A DNA stretch of 64,000 nt from JAKQDH01 sp029558835 (GTDB lineage Bacteria > Planctomycetota > Phycisphaerae > UBA1845), in the NCBI GenBank assembly GCA_035356615.1, contig DAOQSN010000023.1:1-64000 (forward strand), in the 5' to 3' direction. Positions within the stretch are counted from its first letter, which is position 1. The number at the start of each line of letters is the position of its first letter. The notes beneath the pieces were generated by a model. It ran no database searches and was not told where the DNA came from. It saw only the letters and a program-made list of their open reading frames with translations. Made by a program: the position numbers and the translations under genes. This document shows positions 17,224 through 25,660 of this stretch, one piece after another.

Positions 17224-18095
17224 GCGAACACCACTCCCGCGTATCCCACGGAATCCTGCTGCACCGCACCCGTCTTCGCGCCGAGCACTTCGCTGCTGGT
17301 CGTATGCGACAGCAGCACGCCGCGCGTCGCCCCCAGCGCCCGCACCGCCGCCAGCGTGGCCGCCACCGCGCCGCCGCCGCAGGCGTTGTGACTTGTCCGC
17401 GCCTCGGCCACCACGTCCTCCGCCCGCAACTCACTCACCACTTCCAGAAACCGCCGGTCGTTCTCCTGCTTCGCCCAGCGATTGCCGTCCCGCCCGATTC
17501 CGTGCGGCACGAACCCGTAGTTCGGCCCGTAGTGCGTCAAGTCCGTCGTCCCGACGATCACCACGTCGTACTGATAGGCGTTGACCGTCCGCGCCACCGC
17601 GTCCCCCACTTCGTGCGCTACCTGCACCGACGGCACCACGATCGGCACGATCTTCGTCTCCGGGAACAGGTGCTTGATGAGCGGAAGCTGCACCTCCAGC
17701 GAATGCTCGTTCTCGTGCGCGTACGGATCATCCACAATCAGATTGGTGTGCCCCAGGATGCGCTCCGCCAAGCGATCATCGATCTCGATCCCGCCCAGCG
17801 GTGTCTCCCACCGCCCACTGCCGAACAACGCCGCCTGCCGTCCGCGGTGCCGATGCGCGGCCCCGAACAACACGATTACCTTCGGTCGCCGCGACGCCGC
17901 CAGCGCCTTGAACACCCCGGCCGCCACGCTCCCGCTGCATACCCACCCGGCGTGCGGCACCAGCCCCCCGAGCAAGTGCCGCGGCAACTGCTGGGGCACC
18001 CCGCACTCTTCCAGTAACTCCGCCACGGCTGCCCGACAAGCGTCCGGCTCACCGGCGTAGAACTGCCCGGCCACCACCGGCTCTCGAATCCGCAC
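17220..18095 (-). CDS. amrB: AmmeMemoRadiSam system protein B (MEMO family)
   Basis: 291 residues from a GTG at 18095, preceded by AAGGAG with an 8-base spacer; the longer frame to 18158 lacks such a site. MEMO-like hallmarks: REPVVAGQFYAG at the start, PHAGWVCSG, VLFGAAHRHRG, NEHSLEVQLPLI, VGTTDLTHYGPNYG, and a C-terminal VGYAGVVF. The family resembles extradiol dioxygenases with conserved His residues and usually travels with AmrA and a radical-SAM partner; neither is seen here. It is coupled to the ROK kinase. Biochemical role is unknown across the family; a metal-dependent redox role is inferred. Confidence 0.88.
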   Translation of the reverse strand: MRIREPVVAGQFYAGEPDACRAAVAELLEECGVPQQLPRHLLGGLVPHAGWVCSGSVAAGVFKALAASRRPKVIVLFGAAHRHRGRQAALFGSGRWETPLGGIEIDDRLAERILGHTNLIVDDPYAHENEHSLEVQLPLIKHLFPETKIVPIVVPSVQVAHEVGDAVARTVNAYQYDVVIVGTTDLTHYGPNYGFVPHGIGRDGNRWAKQENDRRFLEVVSELRAEDVVAEARTSHNACGGGAVAATLAAVRALGATRGVLLSHTTSSEVLGAKTGAVQQDSVGYAGVVFA

Positions 18096-18180
18096 GTGCC
18101 TCACTCCTTCTGCTGTCGCGGCTGGACCACTCTTGGGTCCCTCGCCGCTCGGCTCCATGCCTGCTCAGCGTGGTTGCCGT

Positions 18181-18270
18181 GCCCGCCCGAGCCGCAGACC
18201 AGCCCGCCCGAGCCGCAGACCAGCCCGCCCGAGCCGCAGACCAGCCCGCCCGAGCCGCAGACCAGCCCGC
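18181..18270 (+). repeat. 21-bp tandem repeat, about four copies
   Basis: Unit CCCGCCCGAGCCGCAGACCAG, near perfect, with a decayed fifth unit and a further isolated copy at about 18286-18306. It is GC-rich and lies about 90 bp before the amrB start. Confidence 0.85.
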
Positions 18271-18325
18271 CAGCCGCGGGCCCGCCCGCCCGAGCCGCAG
18301 GCCAGCCCGGGCGTGCTGCCGGGAA

Positions 18326-18362
18326 CCCCTCTCCCTCGCAGGGAGAGGGGCAGGGGTGAGGG
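18326..18362 (+). repeat. Dispersed GGGAGAGGGG/GGGGTGAGGG palindrome
   Basis: Same family as 1314-1350. Confidence 0.75.
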
Positions 18363-18421
18363 TAGGGGCAGCGAAGATGCCGCCCGCGGTACAAGCACGC
18401 TTACCCACCGCGCGCCGGACG

Positions 18422-18757
18422 CTAAACACGTACTCGGTTCCTGCGGACCGGCCGCGAGCCCCTGTTGCTACGCCACCCGACCGGCAGTGCCAGCAGCGCC
18501 ATCCACGCCAGCCAGCCGATCGCCCCGCACTCGCCCGGCGCCGCGTTCACCGACCCGTCGCCCCCTTCCAACACATCGTCAATGGGCCCCACCCCCGGCA
18601 GCGGCCGCATCTGCTGCACCGCACCTTGGCCATCGGCGACATTCGCCGTTACCAAGGCCGGTCGGCCGAGAATAACCAGCGCTGCGCACACCACGCAGGC
18701 AGTAACCAACCGGCACCGCGTGCACCTCTTTCGCACCTTCCCGCACCCGGGTGCCAT
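18422..18757 (-). CDS. Hypothetical exported protein with C-terminal hydrophobic-basic tail
   Basis: 111 residues if started at the ATG at 18757. The N-terminus is basic and followed by a hydrophobic stretch (LVTACVVCAALVILG), the middle is short and polar, and the C-terminus has a hydrophobic segment (IGWLAWMALLALPVGW) followed by many Arg residues, the layout of a C-terminal sorting signal of the PEP-CTERM/exosortase type but without a PEP motif. The chosen ATG lies inside a dispersed repeat (18749-18848), so the true start may be a downstream GTG. No family recognised and no clear ribosome-binding site; treat as tentative. Confidence 0.4.
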   Translation of the reverse strand: MAPGCGKVRKRCTRCRLVTACVVCAALVILGRPALVTANVADGQGAVQQMRPLPGVGPIDDVLEGGDGSVNAAPGECGAIGWLAWMALLALPVGWRSNRGSRPVRRNRVRV

Positions 18758-18848
18758 GCTTTCCGGCAACGGCCGTCGCGGGTAAGCATGCTCCCGCGCA
18801 GCCCGCGCCTGCCCGCCCCCGCCTGCGGCGGGTGAGGGCATGGCACCC
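18749..18848 (+). repeat. 100-bp dispersed palindrome, copy B
   Basis: Near-identical to 5261-5360, ends GGGTGCCATG/CATGGCACCC. It separates the hypothetical gene and the HAD hydrolase. Confidence 0.8.
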
Positions 18849-18879
18849 GCGCCAGCCGTGCGCCATCGTGCCGTCTGCA

Positions 18880-19614
18880 TCATCGCGTTCCGCCCACCTG
18901 CGACCGCGGCATCGTCGCCGGTTCCCCCTCCAGCAACGCCCGCACTTCCGTCAACGTCCGCACCGTCAGGTCCGCCGCGCAGGTCGCCAGATCGTGAATC
19001 CGGTCCTCCCGGCAGAGCCACACCGGCGTAATCCCCACGCCCCGCGCCCCACCCACGTCGCTGTGCAACGAATCCCCCACGTGCAACGCCCGCTGTGGCC
19101 GCACGTCCAGGCGTCGCAACGCCTCGCGGAAGATCCCCGCGTCCGGTTTGTAACTCCGCGCCTCCTCCGAACTCACCACATCATCGAACCGCAGGCCCCA
19201 CCGCCGGATCGCCGCAAACAACGGCCGGTTGTCCGCGTTCGACACGCAGCACACCGGTACCCCGACGTCCCGCAGCAACTCCAACGCATCCGCATGGATC
19301 GGCGGATTCGCCATGTACTCCTGAAGCTGCACGATGAACGGCTCTAGGTCCGCGCCCTCCGCCAGGTCGCCCAGCACCCTCCGCAGGCTCACCATCTCGC
19401 ACGCCCGCAGCGTCTTGAATGCTTCCTGCCCGTTGCTGGCGTCCATCTCCGCGAAGAACGCCACCCCCCAGCGCCGCGCCAACTCATCCGCCGACATTGG
19501 CAGCCCCAGGGCCTCGACAGCCGCCGCGCACGCCTCATCCACCGCCTGTCGGTCCCCGGCCGCCACCGTCCCGTAGAAGTCGATCAGCAGTGCGTCGTAA
19601 TGTCTTCCCGCCAT
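18880..19614 (-). CDS. HAD-superfamily hydrolase (haloacid dehalogenase-like)
   Basis: 244 residues from the ATG at 19614. Nucleophile Asp12 lies in LLIDFYGT; the residue two positions on is Tyr instead of the Asp used as general acid by phosphatases, as in haloacid dehalogenases and some YjjG-like enzymes. Motif II is CCVSNADN, motif III Lys is in EARSYKPDAGIF, and motif IV is HVGDSLHSDVGGARGVGI. A helical cap lies between motifs I and II (about residues 20-105). Substrate cannot be told. No operon partner; the aspS promoter region lies on the other side. Confidence 0.85.
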   Translation of the reverse strand: MAGRHYDALLIDFYGTVAAGDRQAVDEACAAAVEALGLPMSADELARRWGVAFFAEMDASNGQEAFKTLRACEMVSLRRVLGDLAEGADLEPFIVQLQEYMANPPIHADALELLRDVGVPVCCVSNADNRPLFAAIRRWGLRFDDVVSSEEARSYKPDAGIFREALRRLDVRPQRALHVGDSLHSDVGGARGVGITPVWLCREDRIHDLATCAADLTVRTLTEVRALLEGEPATMPRSQVGGTR

Positions 19615-19955
19615 CCCTTCTCGCCCCACTGTAGAGTCAGCCCCGCAGAAGCGTCTGCCCCGGATCTGCCGTAGCGTCGGCCCCCCGCGGCCGACGGACG
19701 TCCCCGCGTTGTCTCCACCTCCTACGTCGCCCACGGGGGGGCAACGCTACACTGTGACGCCGAGTATAGGCTCCCCCCTGCTCATTCGCCACCGACCTGC
19801 TCTCGCCGCCCGGCGATTGATTTTCCCAGGCGTTGCCCCTACAAGATCACCCTTCGCGGGGAGCACTACACCCGGTCGACCGCCCAGGCGGTGTCCCGGT
19901 CCGCGGGGCTCGGGACATCGGCGGCGCGACCAGCGCCCCTGCGCCTGCAAGGAGC
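19615..19955. other. Divergent intergenic region, no gene seen
   Basis: About 340 bp between the HAD gene (minus) and aspS (plus). It should carry both promoters; none stands out. Planctomycete-type GTAGCGTCGG/GGGGGGC repeats are present in degenerate form near 19671-19750. Confidence 0.45.
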
Positions 19956-21764
19956 ATGACCTTGGCCGTCCCGTACAACCGGCGTACCCACTACTGCGGT
20001 GAACTGCGCGCCAGCCACATCGGCCAGGAAGTCGTCCTTGCCGGCTGGGCGGCCGCCCGGCGCGATCACGGCGGCGTCGTCTTCGTCGACCTGCGCGACC
20101 ACACCGGCTTCAGCCAGCTCCGCTTCAACTCCGACCTCAACCGGACCGCCTACGAAGCCGCCCAGCGCTTCCACCACGAGGACGTCATCGCCATCACCGG
20201 CACCGTCGCCGGCCGCGGCGACCAGGTCAACCCGCGCATCCCCACCGGCGAGATCGAGGTCATCGTCAAGCAGCTCGACGTGCTCAGCCCGGCCGATCCG
20301 CTCCCCTTCCAGCTTGTCGAGGCGGACCAGGCGGCCGAAGAGGTGCGCCTCCAGTATCGCTTCCTCGACTTCCGCCGCCCGGAGATTCAGCGCGTCTTCC
20401 GCCTCCGCCATCAGGTGGCCCACGCCATCCGCAACTACTTCCACGAGCACGGCTTCGTCGAGATCGAAACGCCGTTCCTCACGAAATCCACGCCGGAAGG
20501 CGCCCGCGACTACCTCGTTCCCTCGCGCGTGCAGCCCGGTTCGTTTTACGCCCTGCCGCAGTCACCGCAACTGTTCAAGCAGCTTTGCATGATCGGCGGC
20601 TTCGACCGCTACGCCCAGATCGTCCGCTGCTTCCGCGATGAGGACCTCCGCGCCGACCGCCAGCCCGAGTTCACCCAGCTCGACATGGAGATGGCCTTCG
20701 TCCAGCGCGACGACGTGATGAACATGGTGGAAGGCTGCGTCCGCCGCGTCTTCAAGGACACCATCGGCGTGGACCTGCCCAATCCGCTGCCGCGCATGAC
20801 CGAGCACGAGGCCATGGAACGCTTCGGCATCGACCGCCCCGACACCCGCTACGACATGGAGCTCCAGGACATCACCGACCTCGCACGACAGGTGGACTTC
20901 GCGCCCTTCAAGGACGCCCTCGCCGCCGGCGGTATCGTCAAGTGCGTGGTCGCCAAGAAGGCCGACAAGATCACCCGCAAGTTCATCGACACGCTCACCG
21001 AGGACCTCCGCGGCATCGGCGCCGCCGGCCTGCCCGTCACCAAGGTCGCCACCGAAGCCGGGCAGGTCTCCTTCGCCACCGGCATCGCCAAGTACGTCAC
21101 CCCGATCCGCGACGCCCTCTGCGCCCGCGTCGGCGCCGAGCCCGGCGACATCATCTTCTTCATGCCCGGTCGCTTCGCAGACGTGTGCAAGTACCTCTAC
21201 ACCGTCCGCACGCGCCTGGCGACCGCCCTCGACGTGATCCCGCCGAACCGCTGGAACATGCTCTGGATCGTGGACTTCCCGCTGGTCACCTTCGACGACC
21301 AGGAGCAGCGCTGGGTGAGCACGCATCACCCCTTCACCGCCCCGCTCGACGAAGACGTGCCCCTGCTCGACACGGACCCCGGCCGCGTCCGCGACCAGGC
21401 CTATGACCTCGTCCTCAACGGCTCCGAGATCGCCGGCGGCAGCATCCGTATCCATCGCCGCGACGTCCAGCAGAAGATATTCTCGCTGCTGGGCATTTCA
21501 CCGGAGGAGGCGCACGCCAAGTTCGAGTTCCTGCTCGAGGCCCTGCGCCTCGGCGCCCCACCGCATGGCGGCATCGCCTTCGGCCTCGACCGCTGGGTCA
21601 TGCTCATGAGCGGCGCCGAAAGCCTCCGCGACGTGATCGCCTTCCCCAAAACCCAGCGCGCCACCTGCCCCCTCACCGGTGCCCCAACGCCCGTCGCGGC
21701 CGCGCAGCTCAACGAACTGGGCCTGCTGCTCAAACCGTCTGCGCAGCCACCGCCTCAGGCATGA
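19956..21764 (+). CDS. aspS: Aspartyl-tRNA synthetase, bacterial type
   Basis: Charges tRNA-Asp (in some species also tRNA-Asn) with aspartate. 602 residues, normal for the bacterial form with the GAD insertion. The anticodon-binding OB fold is N-terminal (GWAAARRDHGGVVFVDLRD), followed by class II motifs: FVEIETPFLTKSTPEGARDY, motif 2 FRDEDLRADRQPEFTQLDME, and motif 3 GIAFGLDRWVMLMSG near the end; GAD domain in the middle (KVATEAGQVSFATGIAKYV). The ATG at 19956 has AAGGAG almost touching it; the TTG at 19962 has better spacing (7 bases) and may be the real start. Whether it is discriminating cannot be judged, as gatCAB is not in view. Confidence 0.97.
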   Translation: MTLAVPYNRRTHYCGELRASHIGQEVVLAGWAAARRDHGGVVFVDLRDHTGFSQLRFNSDLNRTAYEAAQRFHHEDVIAITGTVAGRGDQVNPRIPTGEIEVIVKQLDVLSPADPLPFQLVEADQAAEEVRLQYRFLDFRRPEIQRVFRLRHQVAHAIRNYFHEHGFVEIETPFLTKSTPEGARDYLVPSRVQPGSFYALPQSPQLFKQLCMIGGFDRYAQIVRCFRDEDLRADRQPEFTQLDMEMAFVQRDDVMNMVEGCVRRVFKDTIGVDLPNPLPRMTEHEAMERFGIDRPDTRYDMELQDITDLARQVDFAPFKDALAAGGIVKCVVAKKADKITRKFIDTLTEDLRGIGAAGLPVTKVATEAGQVSFATGIAKYVTPIRDALCARVGAEPGDIIFFMPGRFADVCKYLYTVRTRLATALDVIPPNRWNMLWIVDFPLVTFDDQEQRWVSTHHPFTAPLDEDVPLLDTDPGRVRDQAYDLVLNGSEIAGGSIRIHRRDVQQKIFSLLGISPEEAHAKFEFLLEALRLGAPPHGGIAFGLDRWVMLMSGAESLRDVIAFPKTQRATCPLTGAPTPVAAAQLNELGLLLKPSAQPPPQA

Positions 21765-21781
21765 GTCCCTGCGGCACTGAC

Positions 21782-21807
21782 CCCCGGGAGAGGGGCAGGG
21801 GTGAGGG
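21782..21807 (+). repeat. Dispersed GGGAGAGGGG/GGGGTGAGGG repeat
   Basis: Same family as 1314-1350, just after the aspS stop. Confidence 0.65.
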
Positions 21808-22053
21808 CCGCAGAGGCAAAAGCCCCCTGGTGGACAAGCATGCCGGTCCGCCACGTAGGTGACGCTACATCAGCGTGGGCGACTCCGCGCCGCCATCGTG
21901 CCGCGGACCGGCTCCCCCCGGGCACCGAATGTCAACGGCCGCCCGCTCAGTTCTGCGATACCTTCATCGGCGCAGGACTGCGCGCCGGCGTCCGGACGGT
22001 TACCGAGCGTCGGCCCGTCGACACCAACTGCCGCGCTCTCCACCCTTCTCTAT

Positions 22054-22089
22054 GGAAACAAGCCGGGCCGCGCATCTGCGCGACCCGGC
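22054..22089 (-). terminator. Putative terminator for the PEP-CTERM gene
   Basis: On the minus strand the stem is GCCGGG...CCCGGC with inner CGCGC/GCGCG, followed by TTGTTTCC. It lies about 130 bp after the stop codon. Confidence 0.55.
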
Positions 22090-22217
22090 ATTGATGAACC
22101 CGGATTCTGTTCCCGCCGCTGCGCTGAGCAACAGCAGGTGAACCCGCTTTCGCAGCGACTACCGCTTCCCCTCACGGGTGCGGTCCGCAACAGCGCCCGC
22201 GAAGCACGGATCGCGGC

Positions 22218-23501
22218 TTAGCGCCGCCGAAGCACCAACACACCACCCAGCAGCAGCAGCCCCAGCGTCGCCGGCTCCGGAATCCAGATGCCGAGGATCG
22301 CCTCCACCCGAGTGCCACCACCCACCGGGTCGATGTCCGCCTCCACGTACACCCAGCCGTCCTCGGCAAGGTCCAGACCCGGCCCAACGACACTGCTCGC
22401 CTTGAAGTCATACACCGTGAAATCGGCGACGGTGTCGCCATCCACGTCGATCTGGTCCCCGGTGCGCAGCAGGAGCTGCGACGCCGAAAGGTCCGCCGCC
22501 TCCCCGAAGAACAGGAACTCGGTCGTCGACGTACCCCACATGTGGACCACCCTGCCCCACTTGTTGATGCTCAGGTCGCGCACCGCGTAACCCGACGCCA
22601 GCAGGATACCGTCCAGCGTGTCGCCCTCGCGGACCACGATGTTGCCGTTGTAGGCGACGAACGCGTCCGTGGCCACCGGGCCGCTCGTATCACCGCTGAA
22701 CACGTAGTTCCCGAAGTCGTTGATGCTCACCGAAGAGAAGCCCGCCCAGTTGTCGCCCTGACCCGTCGGCTGCCCCTCCTGGGCCACGAACGCCCCGTCG
22801 ACGTACATGTGCATATCGTTGTTCGTCGAACCCGTCTCCATCTCCAGCCGGTGGATATGATGCAGCCCGTTGTTCGAGACCCAGTACGTGAAGTTAGTGG
22901 CCGTCGTCTTGATGGCCTTGCCCTCGATGATGTCCCCGCCACTCAGCACCGTCGTGATCGTGGCCGGGTTCGTCGGATCAGACGCCCGCAGCAGGTGCCG
23001 ATTCGAGGTGGAGGTCTGGTCTTCCAGCCGCGTGCCTCCGATCCAGTAAGCGGTCCCGTTCGGCAGCATGGTCGGCCGGCTGTTGAACACGCTGTACAAA
23101 TCCGGGTAGTTGACCAACGTCTGTCCCTCAACGAGCAACCCGCCGCCCTGCGTCCAAACCGCGTCGTTCCCATCAGCCGATGGGCTATAGATGAACCCAC
23201 CGCTGTTGCTTACGCCCATCGTGCTCTCACCACCGGTGAGCACCACCGGCAGCGCACTGCCCGAGAAGAAGATCGGGCCCGTGTCATGCCAGACGAACCG
23301 CTGGTCGTCCGCCAGAGCGCCCACAAAGCCAACCTTGCCGTGGCCGTCCGTGAACGGCGAGTTCAAAGTCGAAACCGTCGAGCCACCCAGCGCGTCGCCG
23401 CCCTTGATGACCAGGTTCACCGGCACGGGGTCACCCTGGGCAACCCCCGCCATACTCACCACCACCGCCGCCAAGGCAACCAGAAACACACCATTCCTCA
23501 T
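22218..23501 (-). CDS. PEP-CTERM secreted protein
   Basis: 427 residues from the ATG at 23501, with AAGGAGG eight bases upstream. Signal peptide MRNGVFLVALAAVVVSMAGV (cleaved near AQG). The body consists of recurring units in which a gain of GD, GQ or GE phrases (GGDALGG, TGGESTM, VEGQTLVNYPD, SGGDIIEGK, REGDTLDG, RTGDQIDVDG) alternates with beta strands, a pattern common in uncharacterised planctomycete choice-of-anchor type proteins. The C-terminus is a textbook PEP-CTERM signal: IPEP, hydrophobic helix ATLGLLLLGGVLVL, then RRR. It is a plausible substrate for an exosortase; one is encoded at 56860-57528. Function unknown. Confidence 0.85.
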   Translation of the reverse strand: MRNGVFLVALAAVVVSMAGVAQGDPVPVNLVIKGGDALGGSTVSTLNSPFTDGHGKVGFVGALADDQRFVWHDTGPIFFSGSALPVVLTGGESTMGVSNSGGFIYSPSADGNDAVWTQGGGLLVEGQTLVNYPDLYSVFNSRPTMLPNGTAYWIGGTRLEDQTSTSNRHLLRASDPTNPATITTVLSGGDIIEGKAIKTTATNFTYWVSNNGLHHIHRLEMETGSTNNDMHMYVDGAFVAQEGQPTGQGDNWAGFSSVSINDFGNYVFSGDTSGPVATDAFVAYNGNIVVREGDTLDGILLASGYAVRDLSINKWGRVVHMWGTSTTEFLFFGEAADLSASQLLLRTGDQIDVDGDTVADFTVYDFKASSVVGPGLDLAEDGWVYVEADIDPVGGGTRVEAILGIWIPEPATLGLLLLGGVLVLRRR

Positions 23502-24089
23502 ACCTGACCCTCCTTCCGCGGCTCTACACCGCTGGGCCGAACGTGCGCGACCGCACTGCCCGCACCACAGCGGGGCAGGCACGTTGGCCCACACACTTGA
23601 TCCGCAAACAGGACGCTTCGTTCCCTTCAGCGAGTGTTGCCCTCTCGGTCCCCCCACCTGCGCGGCCTGAGGGCACCGCTGTGCGACCCCACGCACCGAA
23701 CGCCCGGCCCCGAAACAGCGGCTCGCCCGGTTGTCCCTATCTTACATCCTCGGGAGCACTGGCACAAGACAACCCCGGTTGCCCAGCAGTTCCCTGTCCA
23801 AATCAACAGCACCACCTGATGATGCGCCATGGCGGCAGACCCGAGGCCACTCGGGCTGGGCGCCCAGACAGACCACCGTCGCGCAACTTATTGCTGAAAA
23901 GGAGTTTAATGCAGAATGGACACCACCGCAGGCCCGCAGAACTCGCCCCTCATGCCCGACCGTGCCTTCGCCGGCGACTTCGCTCGCCGGTCCACGGAAC
24001 CCCATCCCTCCACCACAAGTTCTGACATGAGCACCGCCAACCCCACCCCGTGCCGATGGTCGCCCCCCACACCGCCCGGAAACCGCCGC
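23502..24089. other. Intergenic region, no convincing gene
   Basis: About 590 bp. It contains a Shine-Dalgarno-like AAAAGGAG at about 23897 followed by an ATG at 23909, but the encoded 38-residue peptide is Arg/His/Pro-rich noise. A UUCG-type hairpin (CCGGCGA/TCGCCGG, about 23971-23993) may mark the end of the rpiB transcript on the minus strand. Confidence 0.4.
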
Positions 24090-24542
24090 TCAATGTCCCC
24101 GCCCGTTCAGCTCGTACTCGGCGATCTTCTTGAGCCGCCGATCGTGACGACCGCCCTCGTAATCCGTCTTCAGCCACACCTCGAGCATCCGTCGGATCAA
24201 CGCCTCCCCCAGCAGGTCCGCCGGCAAACACAGCACGTTGGCATCGTTATGGCGCCGCGACAACTCCGCCGTCAGTTCGTCGTGACACAGGGCCGCCCGA
24301 ATACCCCGCACCTTGTTGGCCGTCATACTCATGCCGATCCCCGTACCGCAGAAGAACACGCCGCGCTCCGTCTCCCCGCGCGCCACCGATTCCGCTCCCG
24401 GCAGCGCCGAATCCGGGTAGTCGCAACTGGCCGGCGATTCGCACCCGAAGTCCATCACCGTATGCCCGTTGCTCTCCAGAAACGCCTTGATCTGCTCTTT
24501 CGCGCGATAACCGCGGTGATCACAGGCCAGCGCGATCTTCAT
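24090..24542 (-). CDS. rpiB: Ribose-5-phosphate isomerase B
   Basis: Interconverts ribose 5-phosphate and ribulose 5-phosphate in the pentose phosphate pathway. 150 residues, normal size. Family features: start MKIALACDHRGYRAKE with the substrate Asp/His, DFGCESPASCDYPDSA, and the long signature GVFFCGTGIGMSMTANKVRG followed by IRAALCHDELTAELSRRHNDANVLCLPA. Its start overlaps the stop of the Sua5/phosphatase fusion by four bases, so the two form a coupled operon. The same set of genes is clustered in Bacillus (ywlC-ywlE-ywlF). Confidence 0.95.
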   Translation of the reverse strand: MKIALACDHRGYRAKEQIKAFLESNGHTVMDFGCESPASCDYPDSALPGAESVARGETERGVFFCGTGIGMSMTANKVRGIRAALCHDELTAELSRRHNDANVLCLPADLLGEALIRRMLEVWLKTDYEGGRHDRRLKKIAEYELNGRGH

Positions 24543-25660
24543 AGCTCAATCTCCCGCAGACGGGCATGCAGCCCCGCCTCGAGCACGTTGGCGCATGCCT
24601 CGTAGTCCTGTTCCGTCCCGCCGATCGGGTCCGCAACGTCCCCCGCGTCCAACAGCAACGCCACGCGCTGCCCGGCCTCGGTGTCCAGTTGCAGCACCGC
24701 CGCGCGGTGTCCTTCCGTCATCACGAACACGTGGTCCGCTTCGCGCACCATCTCGGTTGTCAACGCCTGCGACCGGTGCCCGGTCACGTCCACGCCCCGG
24801 CGGCCCATGACCGTCACGGCATGTTCCGCCGCCCCCCCGAAACCGCCGGCGGTGCCCGCCGACTCCACCACCACACCCCGCGATGCCAACTCCTCCTGCG
24901 AGCACCCCAGCCGCTCGGCCAGCAGCTTCCGGGCAATCCCCGCCGCCATCGGGCTCCGGCACGTATTGCCCGTGCATACAAAAAGGAACGTCACCCTCGC
25001 CAGCCGATCCAGCATCCGGGCATCGTACACGCCCTCCCGGACGATTTCATACCTTCCGCTCTCCACGCGCACCACCGTGGATGCCCGCCCGTGCCTCGTG
25101 CGCCCGGCATCCACCAGCACGTCCATCCTTCCGTCAAGTTCCGCGAGCACCTCATCGGCCGTAACCGGCGGGCGACGCCCCGCCCGATTGGCGCTGGCCA
25201 ACACGACCGGCCCCCCCGCCTTCGCCAGGATCGCCTGCGCCACCCTATGGTCCGGGCAGCGCAGCCCGATCACGCCCTCATGGTACAGCGCCTCCGGCGT
25301 CTCCGCGTCCAGCCCCGCCAACGCCGGGGCAGGCTGCATCTCCGCGACGCGCAGCAGCAGAGTCAACGGGCCCGGCCAGCCCTTGCGTGCCAGCCTTGCC
25401 CCAACCCCCCGCAGCCCCGGCACGTACCACTCCGCCTCGCCCGGCAAGGCAATGTGCACCGTAAACGGTTTCCCCGCCGACCGCTCCTTCACCTCATGCA
25501 ACGCGCGCCTGGCCGACTCGAGGTCCGCCCGCCCACCGACGCCGTACACCGTTTCGGTTGGTAACCCCACCAGCCCACCGCGGCGCAGCACGGCCGCCGC
25601 TGCCTCCACGGCCGCGGCCGGATCCACGCCCGGCTCTACGCGAATCACCTCCGTTCCCAT
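24539..25660 (-). CDS. Fusion of threonylcarbamoyl-AMP synthase (Sua5/TsaC) and LMW protein-tyrosine phosphatase
   Basis: 373 residues from the ATG at 25660. Residues 1-205 are a YrdC/Sua5 domain, which makes threonylcarbamoyl-AMP for the t6A37 modification of tRNA: GLVGLPTETVYGVGG, ERSAGKPFTVHI, GPLTLLLR, VIGLRCPDH, PVVLASANRAG, and STVVRVE. From about 222 to the end is a low-molecular-weight phosphatase domain: VTFLFVCTGNTCRSPMAAG with nucleophile Cys229 and Arg235, SAGTAG, and the acid Asp in DVADPIGG. Arsenate reductases share this fold, but the CTGNTCRS loop and the late DP motif fit protein phosphatases. In Bacillus these are separate neighbouring genes (ywlC, ywlE) with rpiB; here they are joined in one frame without a stop. 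Confidence 0.92.
   Translation of the reverse strand: MGTEVIRVEPGVDPAAAVEAAAAVLRRGGLVGLPTETVYGVGGRADLESARRALHEVKERSAGKPFTVHIALPGEAEWYVPGLRGVGARLARKGWPGPLTLLLRVAEMQPAPALAGLDAETPEALYHEGVIGLRCPDHRVAQAILAKAGGPVVLASANRAGRRPPVTADEVLAELDGRMDVLVDAGRTRHGRASTVVRVESGRYEIVREGVYDARMLDRLARVTFLFVCTGNTCRSPMAAGIARKLLAERLGCSQEELASRGVVVESAGTAGGFGGAAEHAVTVMGRRGVDVTGHRSQALTTEMVREADHVFVMTEGHRAAVLQLDTEAGQRVALLLDAGDVADPIGGTEQDYEACANVLEAGLHARLREIEL

Larger units (their letters stand above)
18096..18421. other. Intergenic repeat array
   Basis: About 330 bp upstream of amrB. It holds a 21-bp tandem array (about 18181-18270) and a GGGAGAGGGG-type palindrome (18326-18362). No gene seen. Confidence 0.6.
21765..22217. other. 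Intergenic region between convergent genes
   Basis: About 450 bp. It holds a GGGAGAGGGG palindrome (21782-21807) and a minus-strand terminator (22062-22089). No gene seen. Confidence 0.55.

Noticed and set aside
18181..18306. CRISPR array
   Set aside because: Units are directly adjacent 21-mers with no spacers; simple tandem repeat. No cas genes in the window.
23909..24025. 38-residue ORF with a good AAAAGGAG upstream
   Set aside because: Peptide is Arg/His/Pro-rich without any structural pattern, and it overlaps a hairpin; probably chance.
24539..25660. Arsenate reductase call for the second domain
   Set aside because: CTGNTCRS loop and the DP general-acid motif fit LMW protein phosphatases; no ars genes nearby.
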